From the NCBI GenBank assembly GCA_047967505.1, contig CM106541.1: a DNA stretch of 64,000 bases; one strand, 5' to 3'. This document shows, in pieces, positions 20,099 to 31,505 of this stretch. This DNA is from Dipteris shenzhenensis (Eukaryota > Polypodiophyta > Polypodiopsida > Gleicheniales). Numbering within the stretch: the stretch's first letter is position 1; every line of letters begins with the position of its first letter. The position numbers were made by a program, and so were the translations under genes. Below the pieces are notes generated by a model that had not been told where the DNA came from, made no database searches, and saw only the letters and a list, made by a program, of their open reading frames with translations.

Positions 20099-21619
20099 CT
20101 CCCCCTTGAGCTCAATCCCAATTCCTGCACACCAAGCAGGTCTCTGAACTTGCGCAGCTTCTCTGTGCCCAATGCTTTCATGAATATGTCAGCTACCTGA
20201 TCCTCTGTGCTGACATAAACTAGATCAATAAGACCTAGTAAAACCTTCTCCTGCACATAGTGATAATGCACCTCAATGTGCTTTGTTCTAGCATGAAAGA
20301 CTGGGTTCTTTGCCAAGTGTATACTGCTCATGTTGTCATAATAAATGACAACTGGCCCATCTGTAGACTGATGCATATCATAAAGTAGCTTATGCAACCA
20401 AGCTACCTCACATGCAGCCATTGCTGCACCCCTGTACTCAGCCTCTGTGCTCGATAAGGCAACTGTACGCTGTTTCTTGCTGCTCCAAGTGAGTGCAACA
20501 CTCCCAAAAGACAACACATATCCACTGGTAGATCGTCTATCAGAAATGCTACCAGCCCAATCAGCATCAGTGTATCCATGCAATTGTATCTGAACCTCAA
20601 CCTCATAAAATAGTCCATACTGCAATGTGGACTTCACATACCTGAGTATGCATCTAGCCGCATCCAAATGCGGTTTCCTTGGAGCCTGCATAAACTGACT
20701 TACCAATCCAACAGCATAGCTTAAATCTGGCCTGGTAATAGTCATATAAATCAAACTTCCTACTATGCGTCTGTACATAGTAGGGTCTTCCAAAAGCTCA
20801 CCGGCATCTGTGCTCAGCTTCACATTCTGCTCCAAAGGAACTGAAATAAATAGGCTTACAGCTTGTCATCCCATATTTGGACAGCATGTCCAATCCATAC
20901 TGCCTCTGCAAGAGTTGTATCCCACTTGGTGATCTAATCACCTCAATGCCCAAGAAATAACGCAGCTCTCCCAAATCCTTCATCTCAAACTTTTGCCTCA
21001 ATAGCATTTTCACATGAAGGATATCTTCATCACTATCACCTATGATGATCAAATCATCAACATAAATGACAAGCAGCATAATCCCTTTCTCTGTTTTTCT
21101 CACATAGAGTGAGAAATCTGCCTTGGAAATCTGAAAGCCAATAGTGACAAGATACTATCCTATCTTGTCAGATGCTCTAGGTGCTTGCTTCAAGCCATAC
21201 AAGGCTTTCTTCAACCTACAAACAAACTCAGGATGAATAGCATGAAGATAACCTGCTGGCTGCTCCATAAAGACCTCTTCTTGCAAATCACCATGCAAGA
21301 AGGCATTCTTTACATCCATATGATGTAAAGACCATCCCTTTGATGCAGCCATAGAAATGGCTGCTCTTACGGTTGCCATCCTTGCAACCGGGCTGAAAGT
21401 TTCTTTATAATCAAGGCCATATGTCTGTGCATACCCCTTGACAACTAATCTTGCCTTGTATCTATTCACAAAACCATCTGCATTGTGCTTGATATTATAA
21501 ACCCACTTACAGCCAATTGCATTCTTGTCTTTAGGCAAAGGCACCAATTCCCATGTAGCATTTGCATCCAAGGCATCCATTTCTTCATCCATGGCTTTCT
21601 CCCATTTTTCTTTTCCCAT
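20059..21619 (-). pseudogene. Copia D2 reverse transcriptase and RNase H
   Basis: Read on the minus strand: [48 protein letters not shown]; then a frame change; YVDDLIIIGDSDED with both aspartates; then another frame change near 20840; then RNase H (LHGYTDADWAGS, SSTEAEYRGA, KHIEVHYHYV) ending inside the LTR. All domains are present but two frame changes split them, so the copy is inactive. Confidence 0.88.
20099..20113 (-). promoter_or_regulatory. Polypurine tract of copia D2
   Basis: Plus-strand CTCCCCCTTGAGCTC, the reverse complement of a purine run directly before the 3' LTR. Confidence 0.75.
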
Positions 21620-21622
21620 GGC

Positions 21623-23235
21623 TTACTCAAAAGAAGTGGGTTCTGGTTCCTGTATCACTTTGACCATATAGGCATAGTGAATGGCTATAAATCCATCACA
21701 TTTCAGCCTATCCACAGGATACCTAACCCTGGTAAACCTGCGCAAAATAGGCTCACTTCCAGGTGCTCTCAAAACATCCCTGGGCTTCCTTACTCCAGGT
21801 GTAACAATAGAAGGAATACCCAACTCATCATCAATGCTCTGTTCTGAGCCACTGGATTCACCATCCACACAAGAGTGACTTGCATTCACATCAAACATGG
21901 GCTGATCTACTTCTCTTTTTCTTTTTGTGATACTCGCATACCACTCTCTGCATTGCTTTGAGGAGATTCTCCTGATCTCAATCTACCTGTCCATGGCAAA
22001 GTATGTGAACCACTGCTAGAGGACACTCCAGGTCCACTAATATTTTGTGATTGCTGCTGTGAATTCTGTGCAGCATTACCATTTTGTGCATCTACATCAA
22101 TCATTACATTTACTGGTTTATACCAGCTGCTCATCTCATCAAAAACAACATCTCTGCTCACTGTGAACTTACGTGTAGAAGGGTTATAGCATCTATACCC
22201 TTTCTGCTGCAGAGAATAACCAATAAAGATGCACTTCTCAGCTTTTGGATCCAACTTGGACCTCAACTCATCTAGCACATGGACATAGGCAATGCAACCA
22301 AAAATTTTCAAATGAGAAATGTCTGGTTTCCTACCAGTATACATCTCCTCTGGCATCATGCCATGTATTGCTACAGTGGGAGTCCTGTGCATTATATAGA
22401 CTGCTGTAGCAACTCCTTCAGCCCAATAATAATCTGGTAGATCTTTTTCATTTAGCCTGGCCCAAGATACCTCTCCAATATGCCTGTTTTTCCTTTCTGC
22501 AATTCCATTTTGCTGTGGGGTATGACTGCATGGATATTGCTGCTTTATACCATGCTCCTGCAAGAACCTTGCAAACTCATTTGAGAGGTACTCTCTGCCT
22601 CCATCTGACCTTAGGCATTTTATTTGCAGGCCTGTTTCTTTTTCAACCATCTCTTTAAAAGCTTTGAAGTGCCCAAACACTTCACTTTTCTTTTTCATAA
22701 AATACACCCAAATTTTTCTACTGAAGTCATCAATAAATGTGACAAAATAGTGACAGCCTCCAATAGATGCAGCTTTAGTAGTCCACACATCAGAATGGAT
22801 TAATTCCAATGGCTTTTTACTCTCTTGAACATGCCTAGGAAAAGGTTTCCTTGCCTATTTCCCAAATTGACAGGCTTCACAAACCTTGTGCATTTCTGCA
22901 ACCTTAAATTTAGGCAATCCTGCAACAATATTTTGGGCTTGCATTGATTTAAGTCGCTGTATATTAACATGACCAATGCGTTTGTGCCAGATTTCAATAT
23001 CTGCAACTACATCGGTCCCATGTGCAAACATTGCTGCACTCAATTCAGGCATGTCCGCATCCAACGTAAACATCCTGCCCTTCTTCTTTCCTTTTGCTAT
23101 CAAGCGACCATTATTTTTCATATCCTCAACAAAGCATCCATGAGGATTGAATCTAACTTGCAAGCCCTGCTCAACCATTTGACCAATAGAAACCAGGTTC
23201 TTGGTGATGTTTGGGACATGAAATACATCCGACAA
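21623..23235 (-). pseudogene. Copia D2 integrase and linker
   Basis: Three open blocks: 22855-23235 with the pre-integrase HHCC domain (HKRIGHVNIQRL, CEACQFGK); 21907-22809 (300 codons) with the core (HSDVWTTKAASIGG, LRSDGGREYLS, NGIAERKNR) and the linker start (VSRDVVFDEMSSWY); and 21623-21898 continuing the linker. The three acidic residues are retained. Stops or indels near 22855 and 21905 break the polyprotein. Confidence 0.88.
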
Positions 23236-23253
23236 GTATTTCTTTTTCCCATC

Positions 23254-24411
23254 CTACATAGACAAAGGAATTTTACCAATCTGCACAATAGGATGTGCAG
23301 TATCATTACCAGTCTCCACAAATCCTGGCTTTTCCATTTTCCTTATATTTAGCATCCATTCTGCATGACCTGTCATGTGGTTTGATGCACCTGAGTCAAC
23401 ATACCACACATCATTTCGTTCTTTCGCACTTGTCACAGAGTTGGTCATATGCTGCACCATAAATAGATGCTCATTTCTGTCATCACCGTGTCTACTGAAA
23501 GATGCATAATTGCCTTGCTGCAATTTTCCATTCATAATGTCATTCTACTTTTTGTAGCATTCCTTAGCCATATGACCCATTTTACCACAATAGTAGCATT
23601 CAACATTGCTGTTTGCATTTTGGCCTCTCTGCCATCCACCATGGCCTCTTTGGCTCCCCCTGCCTCTAGAGTTACCACGTCCTCCTGCATAGGACTGGTT
23701 TTCTTGAGTTTGCTACATATTCTGATTTCTATCATGGCCTGCAGATCAGCCTCCTCTACCTCTTTCAGCATTTGAGTAGAAGACAGTTTCTTTTGAAGTT
23801 CCTCCTGAAGAAGATGCACCCCCATTTCTCTGCTCTTCAGAAATTAGAAGAGCAAACAACTCTTCAAAGTCAGGAAGTTTTTCACGGACGGCAATGGATG
23901 TCCAGAATTGTGCATAATCCTTTCCTAGACCATTCAAGGTCACAGAAACTAGATCATCATCTTCCACTGGCGACCCAATGGAAGCAAGTGCATCTGCAAT
24001 TTTCTTCACCTTCATGTGGTAGTCATTTATGCTCAAATTTTCTCTCTGCACATTGTGCAACTCCTGTTTGAGCTGTATTTTCCTGGCTTGCGTATTTGTG
24101 CTGTACATTTTTGCCAAAGTATCCCATGCCTCCTTTGGCGTACTTGCATCCTGAATATGCACAATCATAGAGTTCAAAATACTAATAGACAGCCAGTACA
24201 TAACTTTCCTGGCTCTCTCATGCCATCCTTTAAATGCCTGCATTTCCTATTGATTGGGAACATTAGGAAGAATAGGTTCTTCTTCATTTCCTGTAATGAA
24301 CTCCCAATAGCCTTTTCCCATAAGGAAATTCGTCATTCTAAACTTCCATGCCTGGAATTTGTTCTTGTCAAGCTTTTCAGTGACAATCTGTGAAAGAGAA
24401 TCAGATGCCAT
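23254..24411 (-). pseudogene. Copia D2 gag and protease
   Basis: The gag start is best placed at the methionine at about 24411 (MASDSLSQIV). Capsid region blocks follow (NKFQAWKFRM, TPKEAWDTLA, LNGLGKDYAQF). A stop lies near 24247, and further frame changes occur before the zinc knuckle CYYCGKMGHM-like stretch around 23580. The protease block VWYVDSGASNHMTGH is open at 23254-23535. The layout matches copia A gag. Confidence 0.85.
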
Positions 24412-24940
24412 TACAAAACACTGCAAAATATTCTGTCAATGCAAAAAACACAACTTTTGCCCCACATGGGCAATTCTGCGAAATTGATGAAAGTGGTATT
24501 TGACCACACAGTCACTTCTTAGTGACGATTTTGCATCAATAGGCAACAAGCATGATTCTGCAACTCCCAATATCTCTGCACATAGGCATACGATGCAATT
24601 TCTGTGGCAACTTTTCACCGACTAGCCGAGCAGTGGTCGCACAGCAAAAACAGGGCCTTTTTCTGAGTGCCTGTGAAGAACTTCCGCCTTCAAAACGGGC
24701 CCCGAAATGGCCTCGAATCAGAAAATTAAATTCACCAAGGGCTTTCCCCTTCTCGCAGCATATACTACGCTCTCGCCACACCGCGAAGGGCGTCTCAATC
24801 TGAGACAGTGCACTCTTGCACTTTTGGCTGTGCTACCTGCAGAGATTTGCTCCCAAACTCGAAATAGGAAAGCAACACTGGTCCTCTTACCAGGACACCA
24901 CGAACTTGGTTTGCTTTCTTGAGCTCCTTACCACGGACAA
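24412..24940 (-). other. Leader of copia D2
   Basis: Untranslated leader homologous to those of A, B, C and D1, beginning after the primer site. No conserved ORF. Confidence 0.75.
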
Positions 24941-24953
24941 GGCTCTGATACCA
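24941..24953 (-). promoter_or_regulatory. Primer binding site of copia D2
   Basis: GGCTCTGATACCA on the plus strand, adjoining the 5' LTR. Confidence 0.9.
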
Positions 24954-25305
24954 TGTGAAGATAGTGGGAGAGAGGGAAGGAATCTGACTTGCGGCTTTCT
25001 CACATGCACAATGGGGGAATACACACAAAGGTGGAGGCTGAAAACAGTTTTCCTCTTCTTAGTTGTGAAAGCCAAAAGAACTCAAGTACAAAGAAATAGA
25101 AGAGACCTATATGTGGGTCTCAGACCAAACTCAACTAACTAAGGTGGCATACTAACTAAGCCACAAACTAGAGTAGATAAGGATAGCTATCATCCAACTA
25201 TTATTCATGGGCGGTGTACCAACCGCATCTGCAGCTAACAAGTCGGTGACATAAATGCACAACGGTCACCCTGGCATATCGCGAGTGGAGCTCGATATCT
25301 CAACA
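24954..25305 (-). repeat. 5' LTR of copia D2
   Basis: 352 bp, same length as its partner at 19747-20098. Confidence 0.92.
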
Positions 25306-25310
25306 CCTAG
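25306..25310. repeat. Target site duplication CCTAG (right)
   Basis: Second copy of the D2 target duplication. D1 leader resumes with TGATGATTTTGC. Confidence 0.88.
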
Positions 25311-25730
25311 TGATGATTTTGCATGAACGGGCAATGAGGATGATTCTGTAACTCCCAATATCTCTGCGCATAGGCATACGATGCAATTTCTGTGGCAACT
25401 TTTCACCAACCTGTAGAGTAGTGGTCGCACAGCAAAAATAGGGCCTTTTTCTCAATGCTTGTGGAGAACTTCTGCCTCCAAAACGGGCCTCGAAATGGCC
25501 TCGAATTAGAAAAATAAAGTCACCAAGGGCATCGCCCTGTCCCGTAGCATATACTGCCCTCTCGCCGCACCGCGAAGGGCGTCTCAATCTAAGACAATGC
25601 ACTCTTGCACTTTCCGGCTATGCTACCTATAGAGATTGGCTCCCAAACTCGAAAAAGGAAAGCAACACTGCTCCTCTTACTAGAACACCATGAACTTGGT
25701 TTGCTTTCTTGAGCTTCTTACCAAAAACCA
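25311..25730 (-). other. Leader of copia D1, right part
   Basis: Continues the D1 leader that stops at 19746. Homologous to the D2 leader, no coding content. Confidence 0.8.
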
Positions 25731-25743
25731 GGCTCTGATACCA
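25731..25743 (-). promoter_or_regulatory. Primer binding site of copia D1
   Basis: GGCTCTGATACCA on the plus strand, adjoining the LTR at 25744. Confidence 0.88.
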
Positions 25744-26095
25744 TGTGAAGATAGTGGGAGAGAAGGAAGGAGTCTCACTTGCGGCTTTCTCACATACACA
25801 ATGGGGGAATACACACAAAGGTGGAGTCTGAAAATAGTTTTCCTCTTCTTAGTTGTGAAAGCCAAAAGAACTCTAGTACAAAGAAATAGAAGAACCCTAT
25901 ATGTGGGTCTCAAACCAAACTCAGCTAACTAAGGTGGCATACTAACTAAGCCATGAACTAGAGTACATAAGGATAGCTATCATCCAGCTATTATTCATGG
26001 GCGGTGTACCAACCGCATCTGCAGCTAATAAGTCAGTGACATAAATGCACAACGATCACCCTGGCATATGACGAGTGGAGCTCAATATCTCAACA
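25744..26095 (-). repeat. 5' LTR of copia D1
   Basis: 352 bp, ending AATATCTCAACA. Right flank is GCGCC followed by a copia RNase H scrap. Confidence 0.88.
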
Positions 26096-26206
26096 GCGCC
26101 CCTGTACTCAGCCTCTGTGCTCGACAAGGCAACTATAGGCTATTTTTTGCTGCTCCAAGTGACTGCAGCACTCCCAAAAGAAAACACATATCCACTAGTA
26201 GATTGT
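26096..26206 (-). pseudogene. Copia RNase H fragment
   Basis: About 110 bases matching the RNase H region at 20434-20545 (SSTEAEYRG and YVFSFGS-like on the minus strand), flush with the D1 LTR on the left and ending at TAGATTGT on the right, where gypsy sequence begins. It is probably the remains of an older copia copy into which D1 inserted. Confidence 0.75.
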
Positions 26207-26334
26207 TGATGGGGGAGCTAAATGTAATATCATGGTGCCCCGTATCATGAAGAAATTGAATTTGAAATGCACAAGGCATTCCTCCACTCGAATCAAGGTA
26301 GCAGATGGTCGATGACTCGCCACCCTAGGAGTCA

Positions 26335-26871
26335 TTGAGGATTCCCATCACTGTCAATGGGTTAACCACCACAGTCAATTTCTATGTAGTGGACATCGAA
26401 GATACAGGCAGGAGTTACCCAGCCATACTCAAGAGACCATGGTTGAGAAAGAGTGATGCAGTCAGCTATTGGAAGATAGGACACATGTCTTTTGGTGCTT
26501 CTAAGGAGAAGATTCCAATGCGACCAAGTGCCATTGAACCAGAAGGAGAAGAGGAGCAAGATAGTGATACTCTCTCATCCTCGGTGTCTGAATTAATGGA
26601 AGAATCAGATGGGGGGGAGGAGTTCTCAGAGGAGGAAGTTTACATGATGGGGGTGTCTCCGACCCCGCCACCTACAGAAAAGGTAGCAGCTAGTCCTCAA
26701 CAGCTTGAATCTATGCTTTCCCCATACCTCACTCTAAGTGAGAAAGATGAGTTCCTAGAAATGTTCAAAGATTTCCCTGACCTCTTCGCAACTAGCTACC
26801 ACCACCTTTGCCATGTGATTGCCATAGAGCACAAGATAGAGCTGAAGCCTGATGCGAAGCTCGTGGCTTAG
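26335..26871 (+). pseudogene. Gypsy protease end and pre-RT spacer
   Basis: A 178-codon frame beginning inside the retroviral-type protease (ITVNGLTTTVNFYVVDI, YPAILKRPWLRK, matching the ILGRPWL block). A strongly acidic spacer (SELMEESDGGEEFSEEE) and the run-up to RT (LFATSYHHL, AIEHKIELKPDAK) follow, before a stop. The active-site aspartate of the protease lies upstream and is not seen. Confidence 0.75.
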
Positions 26872-27900
26872 AAGTATCAGAGATTAGGGCCCCTACAGAC
26901 CGATGCTTTGCACTTAGAGTTGCAAAAACTTATAAAAGCTGGGTTTATTGTTCCTGTTCACAATACTAAATGGGTTTCACCAATGGTAGTCACCCCAAAG
27001 AAAAACAACAAGTGGTGGGTCTACATCGACTATAATAAACTCAATGCAGCCACCAAGAGGGACCATCATCCTCTTCCCTTTCAAGACCTCATTCTTGAGA
27101 AGGTAAGTGGTCATGAGATGTATACTTTCTATTATGATTACTCGATTTTATCAAATCAAAATTGCTGAGGAGGATGTGCTTAAAACCATATTTGCCACAC
27201 CCTGGGGGACGTTTGCATTCAAAGTAATGCCATTTAGCCTCATAATGCTCCTGCTACCTTTCAAAGATTTATGCAGATGGTGTTTGCTCCATATTTGGGG
27301 GTTTTCTTAGAGATGTTTTTAGATGATTTTTGTATATTCTCAGCACGTAAGGAGCACGTCATGAAGGTTAGGTTGGCCTTCCAAAGGGTCAATGATGCAA
27401 CCTCAACCCTGATAAATGCACCATTGGATCCACTCAAGGGAGGTTACTGGGACATATTGTCTCATTCGAGGGCGTCAAGCCTGACCCCGAGAAGGTAGAA
27501 GCTATCCTCAAGCTCTCCCCGCCAACAACCAAACATCAGATACACTCATTTCTCAATCTAGTAGGATACTATCGTCGCTTCATTGATCAATATGCTGCTT
27601 TGACATGACCCAAACTATGCTATTAAAAGATGGAGTTGATTTCTCTTGGGATGAGGATTATGATCATGGTTTGTACAAATCAAGAGTGCTCTGGCTTCAA
27701 AACCCATTCTACGCAATCCTAATTGGTTAAAGACTTTCTATATCAATCCTGGGTTTGGTGAGCACACTTTGGCAGGTATTCTTCTCCAGCAAGGGGAGGA
27801 TCGGTTCATGTATCCCGTTCAATTTGCTTCTCGACAATTGCTCAAAACTAAACGATGCTACTCTGAGGAGAGGATTACGAAAAAGCGAGCGAAGAAAAGC
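26872..27900 (+). pseudogene. Gypsy reverse transcriptase and RNase H fragment
   Basis: After the stop, RT continues: KLIKAGFIVPV, WVSPMVVTPKKNNKWWVYID, NAATKRDHHPLPF. Frame changes follow, and then FYQIKIAEEDVLKTIFATPW, INAPATFQRFMQ-like, FLDDFCIFS (catalytic pair DD present), VGYYRRFIDQYA and RNase H INPGFGEHTLAGILLQQG and PVQFASRQL. All are standard gypsy landmarks in the correct order. At least three frame changes make it inactive. Confidence 0.8.
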
Positions 27901-28794
27901 GAGTGAGGCCAAATAAGTGAGCGTGGACAAACAACAATGCAAGGTGTTATCTGTTTAATAGCAACCACATCATATTCATCCAGGACAGCCAATTACCACA
28001 ATTTATGCTCCAAGAAAGCTTACCCACTCGCCTGCATCTTGGCTAGCATGTTTCCAGAAGTACATGTTCAAATCATGTTTCCTTTGCTATGAAAAAGTAA
28101 TGATAAAATAAAACATTGAATGCTTTCAATAATGAGAATGGTAACATATTACATTAACTGCTCTTCATGTTGTCAGAAGACACCTTTTTTCTAAAAGTTA
28201 TTAACTCCATAGCACAAAGAGCATATGTCATACAAAAAAAAATTGATATAAAAATTTGATGTTTCAAAATATCTTCCAACCCTTGGAATGATTGTACAAA
28301 ATGTTTTTTCGTGCATTGCCAAAACATGGAAGCACACCTATGTATATCATCCACTTCCAAAGGAAATATAAAAAAGGGACATCTAGGCTGCCTACTAAAT
28401 GCTTGATGGATTTCTTCCACCTTCAAAAAATACAACTTAGTGCAGCTTCATGCAAGGAAGCACACCTACATATATTATCCGATTATGAAGGAAATGCAAA
28501 AAAAGGGATCGAAGCCATACACTTCATACTTGATGGGTTTCTTCTACCACCCAGAGCTTGAAACAATTCAACTTGTGTCAATGCAGCCTGATGCTATAAA
28601 GGAAAGGGTTGGATCCCCTAACCCTAAATGGGTTTGTATATATTCTATTTTTTCAACTAAATCTAGTGTATAGCTAGTCATTTGTGGTGTGCTCTCTAGC
28701 TGTGCCCTCTCTCCTCATCTCCACTCTTCTCCTCTCCCCTCTTCATATTTTGTCAATTCTCTCTTAAAGGTACATTGGCCTTTAAGTGGGAGTT
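27901..28794. other. No identified gene; short direct repeat inside
   Basis: AT-rich. Two diverged copies of a ~110-bp unit lie at about 28318-28425 and 28446-28556. Both contain GGAAGCACACCTA, a GAAATATAAAAAAGGGA/GAAATGCAAAAAAAGGGA block and TTGATGG-TTTCTTC. One copy reads KHTYIYYPIMKEMQ in one frame, the other is broken by stops. Unidentified. A CT-rich stretch at 28690-28750 and a purine run AAGTGGGAGTT lead into the LTR at 28795. Confidence 0.45.
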
Positions 28795-28946
28795 TGTGGG
28801 GGTTAAAGGCCATTGTACCTTAACCTCAGTTATGTACAATACTCAAACACATATATATATCAATGACATAGAAGATTAGGGTGTTTTGCACCCACCAAAA
28901 CTTGTGTGGCTCTCCCTCTCTCTCACCTTATTACATTCCTCTTACA
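28795..28946 (+). repeat. LTR related to copia F
   Basis: Shares TGTGGGGGTTAAAGG, ACAATACTCAAACACATATAT and CACCCACCAAAACTTGTGTG with the copia F LTR at 51605-51775. A polypurine-like run precedes it, so it is probably a 3' or solo LTR. The last ~25 bases diverge. Confidence 0.75.
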
Positions 28947-29067
28947 TGTTTTGGAGCTCGATGTGTCTAGGGGGATCCATTATGAGAGGGGATATAAGTA
29001 TCAAGAAGAGTGCAAGGCAGAAAGACACGGTCGATAGGGATAGAAGACGAAACAATGAAGAAAATTG

Positions 29068-29959
29068 AATAGTGGAGGCTTCTCCTCCCACTCTCTTCTG
29101 TCCCTGCTCTACTTTTCTCCATGATCCCTCCTCCAACTTTCATCATTCATCTCCATTGCTGATCCGCACCACTACTCACCCTCATATTCACCATGCCTAT
29201 TGTAACTACTACAACCCCTGTATGCAATGTGATCCCAATGTTGTCTACCTTCTCATGTAAGGTGATTGTGTTGCACTCTGTAGGACTGTAAATGTTCAAT
29301 CTTTTGGAATCCGTTCATTCCCTTGGTCGATTCCCCCCACATCTGCATGTCATCAACTTAGATGGAAAGCACACCTTTGACCTCTATATGGCTATGTTGT
29401 ATGGATTCCCCTAGACATTGTCGAAGCACTCAAGATTTTCACAACAGTGTACACTCGTCTTATTGCGGGGGCCATAATTTGAGTCCTAGCAATGTGCACG
29501 TTCTTCGGCCTCCTCTCCATCAGCTCTCTAAAAAATTCGAATGCAGCAAGCTAGGTTGCAGCAATACTAAGTTGTACAAATATCATCTTGCTCAATGAGG
29601 CTCGTAACCACTAAGCAATGGCTGGATGTAATATTTTGGCATCTAAGTCTCTTAATGATCTTTTGGCTCGCTAGATGTAATCTTTTGATCTCTAAGGCAC
29701 TCAGAAATTGCTGAGTTTTTACAAATGTAATCTCTTTTGTTCAATTTGAGGCTCTTAGTATAAACTGTTTTTAATTTTTATATAAACCACTCAGCAATGT
29801 ATGAGTGGTTATGATCACTAGATGTAATCCTTTGCTATCAAAAATGGCTCGTGATTATTTGGATGGCACCCTCCTCAGATTTTGATTCATTAAGGTGATA
29901 GTCATGACTATTTGGATGGAACACCGGGCCTCTGACCCTCCAGCCACCACGGTGGCTCA
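29068..29959 (+). pseudogene. Duplicated unidentified gene-like unit, copy 1
   Basis: This unit is repeated at 30029-31020. The shared part begins around a CTTTCATCATTCATCT-type CT-rich leader with CACCATGCCTATTGTAACTA. It continues through a region that in one frame reads IPPHLHV, HTF-LYMA and YGFP, then in another DIVEALKIFTTVYTRLIAGA, LAMCTFFGLLSISS and KNSNAAS. These correspond residue by residue to copy 2, so conservation is at protein level, but copy 1 has stops and a frame change. The 3' part has repeated GATGTAATCTTTTGG words. Function unknown. Confidence 0.45.
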
Positions 29960-30028
29960 AACTTTATAATATATAAGATCCGTGGCATTTGGCATTTGGC
30001 ATTTTGCAACGTTTCTCTCATCCGCCGC

Positions 30029-31020
30029 CCCTGCTCTGCTACTTTGCTCTGTGCACCCTCCTCCAGCTAGCTCTCTTCCACCCCGGTTCTATTTTTCTCC
30101 ATGCTCCCTCCTCCAACTCTCATCACTCATCTTTTCCCTTGCTCATCTGCTCCACTACTCACCCACTCATCTTCACCATGCCTATTGTAACTACTACAAC
30201 CCTTTGATGCAATGTGATACAAATGTTGTCTACCCTCTCATATAAAGTGATTTCATTGCACTCTATAGAATGGGAAATGCTGGCTCTTTTGGAATCCCTT
30301 CATTCCCTTGATCCCCCCACATTTGCATGTCACATGCTTGAATGGAATGCACACCTTTGGCCTCTATATGGCTGTGATGTATGGATTCCCCCTGGACATT
30401 GACAAAACGATCACAATTTTTATAACAGAGTACTCTTTTCTTGTTGGGGGAGTCGTAATCTTTGTCCTGGCAATGTGCACAGTCTTCAGCCTCTCCATCA
30501 TCTCCTCCATCAGCTCCCAAAAAAATTCAAATGTAGCAAGCTAGGCTGGTAAAAAAAGTGGGTTGTACAAATATCCTATTGCTCAACGAGGCTCATAACC
30601 ACTCAGCAATGGCTGGATGTAATCTTTTGGCCTCTAAGGCTCTCAGCAATATTTTGTCTTACTAGATGTAATCTTTTGGTCTCTAAGGCTCTCAGCAATT
30701 ACTGTGTTTTTACAAATGCAATCTCTTTTGTTCAATTTCAAGCTCTCAGTATAAACTGTCTATTAATTTTTATATAGACCACTCAGCAAATGGCTAAGTG
30801 ATTACGGTCACTAGATGCAATCTTTTTGCCACCAAGGCTCTCACTAATTGCTGACTTTTTATAAATGTAAGATCTTATGCTCAATTTTTTCTCTTAGTAT
30901 AAATTGTTGATAACCTATTATTGGATGTAGATGTAATCTGTTTTTGTCAATTTTTACTCAATGAATTTTAGTTGATTATCTGGATGGCACCACTGGGCCT
31001 CTTGTCACCACGGTGGCTCA
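30029..31020 (+). pseudogene. Duplicated unidentified gene-like unit, copy 2
   Basis: The best frame is 30308-30544, 78 codons starting MIPPHLHVTCLNGMHTFGLY, with a predicted membrane segment YSFLVGGVVIFVLAMCTVFS near residues 44-63, ending KNSNVAS. Upstream, CACCATGCCTATTGTAACTA and VVYPLI-like residues are shared with copy 1 but are interrupted by stops. Both copies end with CACCACGGTGGCTCA. It is possibly an old small membrane-protein gene or a transposon-borne sequence. I do not recognise a family. Confidence 0.4.
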
Positions 31021-31189
31021 GAATACTTTTTTTCTCATTTACTATTTATTGCAACAAGTAGTAAAACACCAATAAAGTAGGACTACATTGCCCTTGGTTT
31101 AGGACCAAAATAGTGCTAAAATAGCTCCAATAACCCACCGCTGTGATTGTATGGAGATACATCTAGAGAAATATAATTAAACTTTTAGA

Positions 31190-31353
31190 AAATGCAATCG
31201 ATAATATGGACATTGAGAGGTCCCCTCTAGGGGTAAGGGCATATTGACATGCATTATACAATATCCAGGATGCCACTGGACAGATATGTCATGTTGATAT
31301 GGCCCTTTCCCCTATAGGGGACCCCTCAAGGGCCATATTGTCAATTGCATTTT
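31190..31353. mobile_element. Palindromic MITE-like element
   Basis: Two ~64-base arms form an imperfect inverted repeat. The left arm starts AAATGCAATCGATAATATGG, and the right arm read on the other strand starts AAATGCAATTGACAATATGG. Both continue with GGTCCCCT-TAGGGG, AAGGGC-ATAT and end CATG. A ~36-base loop lies between the arms. There is no coding capacity. Target duplications are not clear. Confidence 0.75.
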
Positions 31354-31505
31354 CCTTGGTTGCACAACAAAGTACATTTTTCTTGGTACACTAATATATA
31401 ACTCCAAGAACCAGCACGGCGCTTGTCATAGATCTAATTTTGTTTTGACAGCGCGGTGGTCTTCATAGATCTCCTTTTATAATAAGTAAAAATAGGTACC
31501 TCCAT

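Larger units (their letters stand above)
19747..25305 (-). mobile_element. Copia element D2, full length, inserted in D1
   Basis: A 5559-bp minus-strand copia element with two 352-bp LTRs, primer site, polypurine tract and all domains in order. It is flanked by CCTAG on both sides and sits in the leader of D1. I count roughly 18 differences between its LTRs (about 5%), mostly transitions, so it is clearly older than copia A. The coding region has several stops and frame changes. Confidence 0.9.
16579..26095 (-). mobile_element. Copia element D1, interrupted by D2
   Basis: Minus-strand copia element whose 3' LTR (16739-17098) and pol remnant lie left of D2, and whose leader, primer site and 5' LTR (25744-26095) lie right of D2. 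Left of D2, D1 reads ...CACAGTCACTTCCTAG and right of D2 it resumes CCTAGTGATGATTTTGC, which is one continuous leader once D2 and one CCTAG are removed. D1 has lost gag, protease and most of integrase by an internal deletion (integrase joined to leader near 19709). Confidence 0.85.
26207..27900 (+). mobile_element. Decayed Ty3/gypsy retrotransposon
   Basis: Plus-strand gypsy pol relic covering the end of protease, RT, the connection and the start of RNase H, with one stop near 26872 and several frame changes after 27120. No LTRs are recognisable. The left end is cut by the copia scrap at about 26206. Confidence 0.8.

Noticed and set aside
16739-26095. A tandem array of four LTRs formed by unequal recombination
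   Set aside because: The CCTAG duplication and the continuous D1 leader show one element nested in another.
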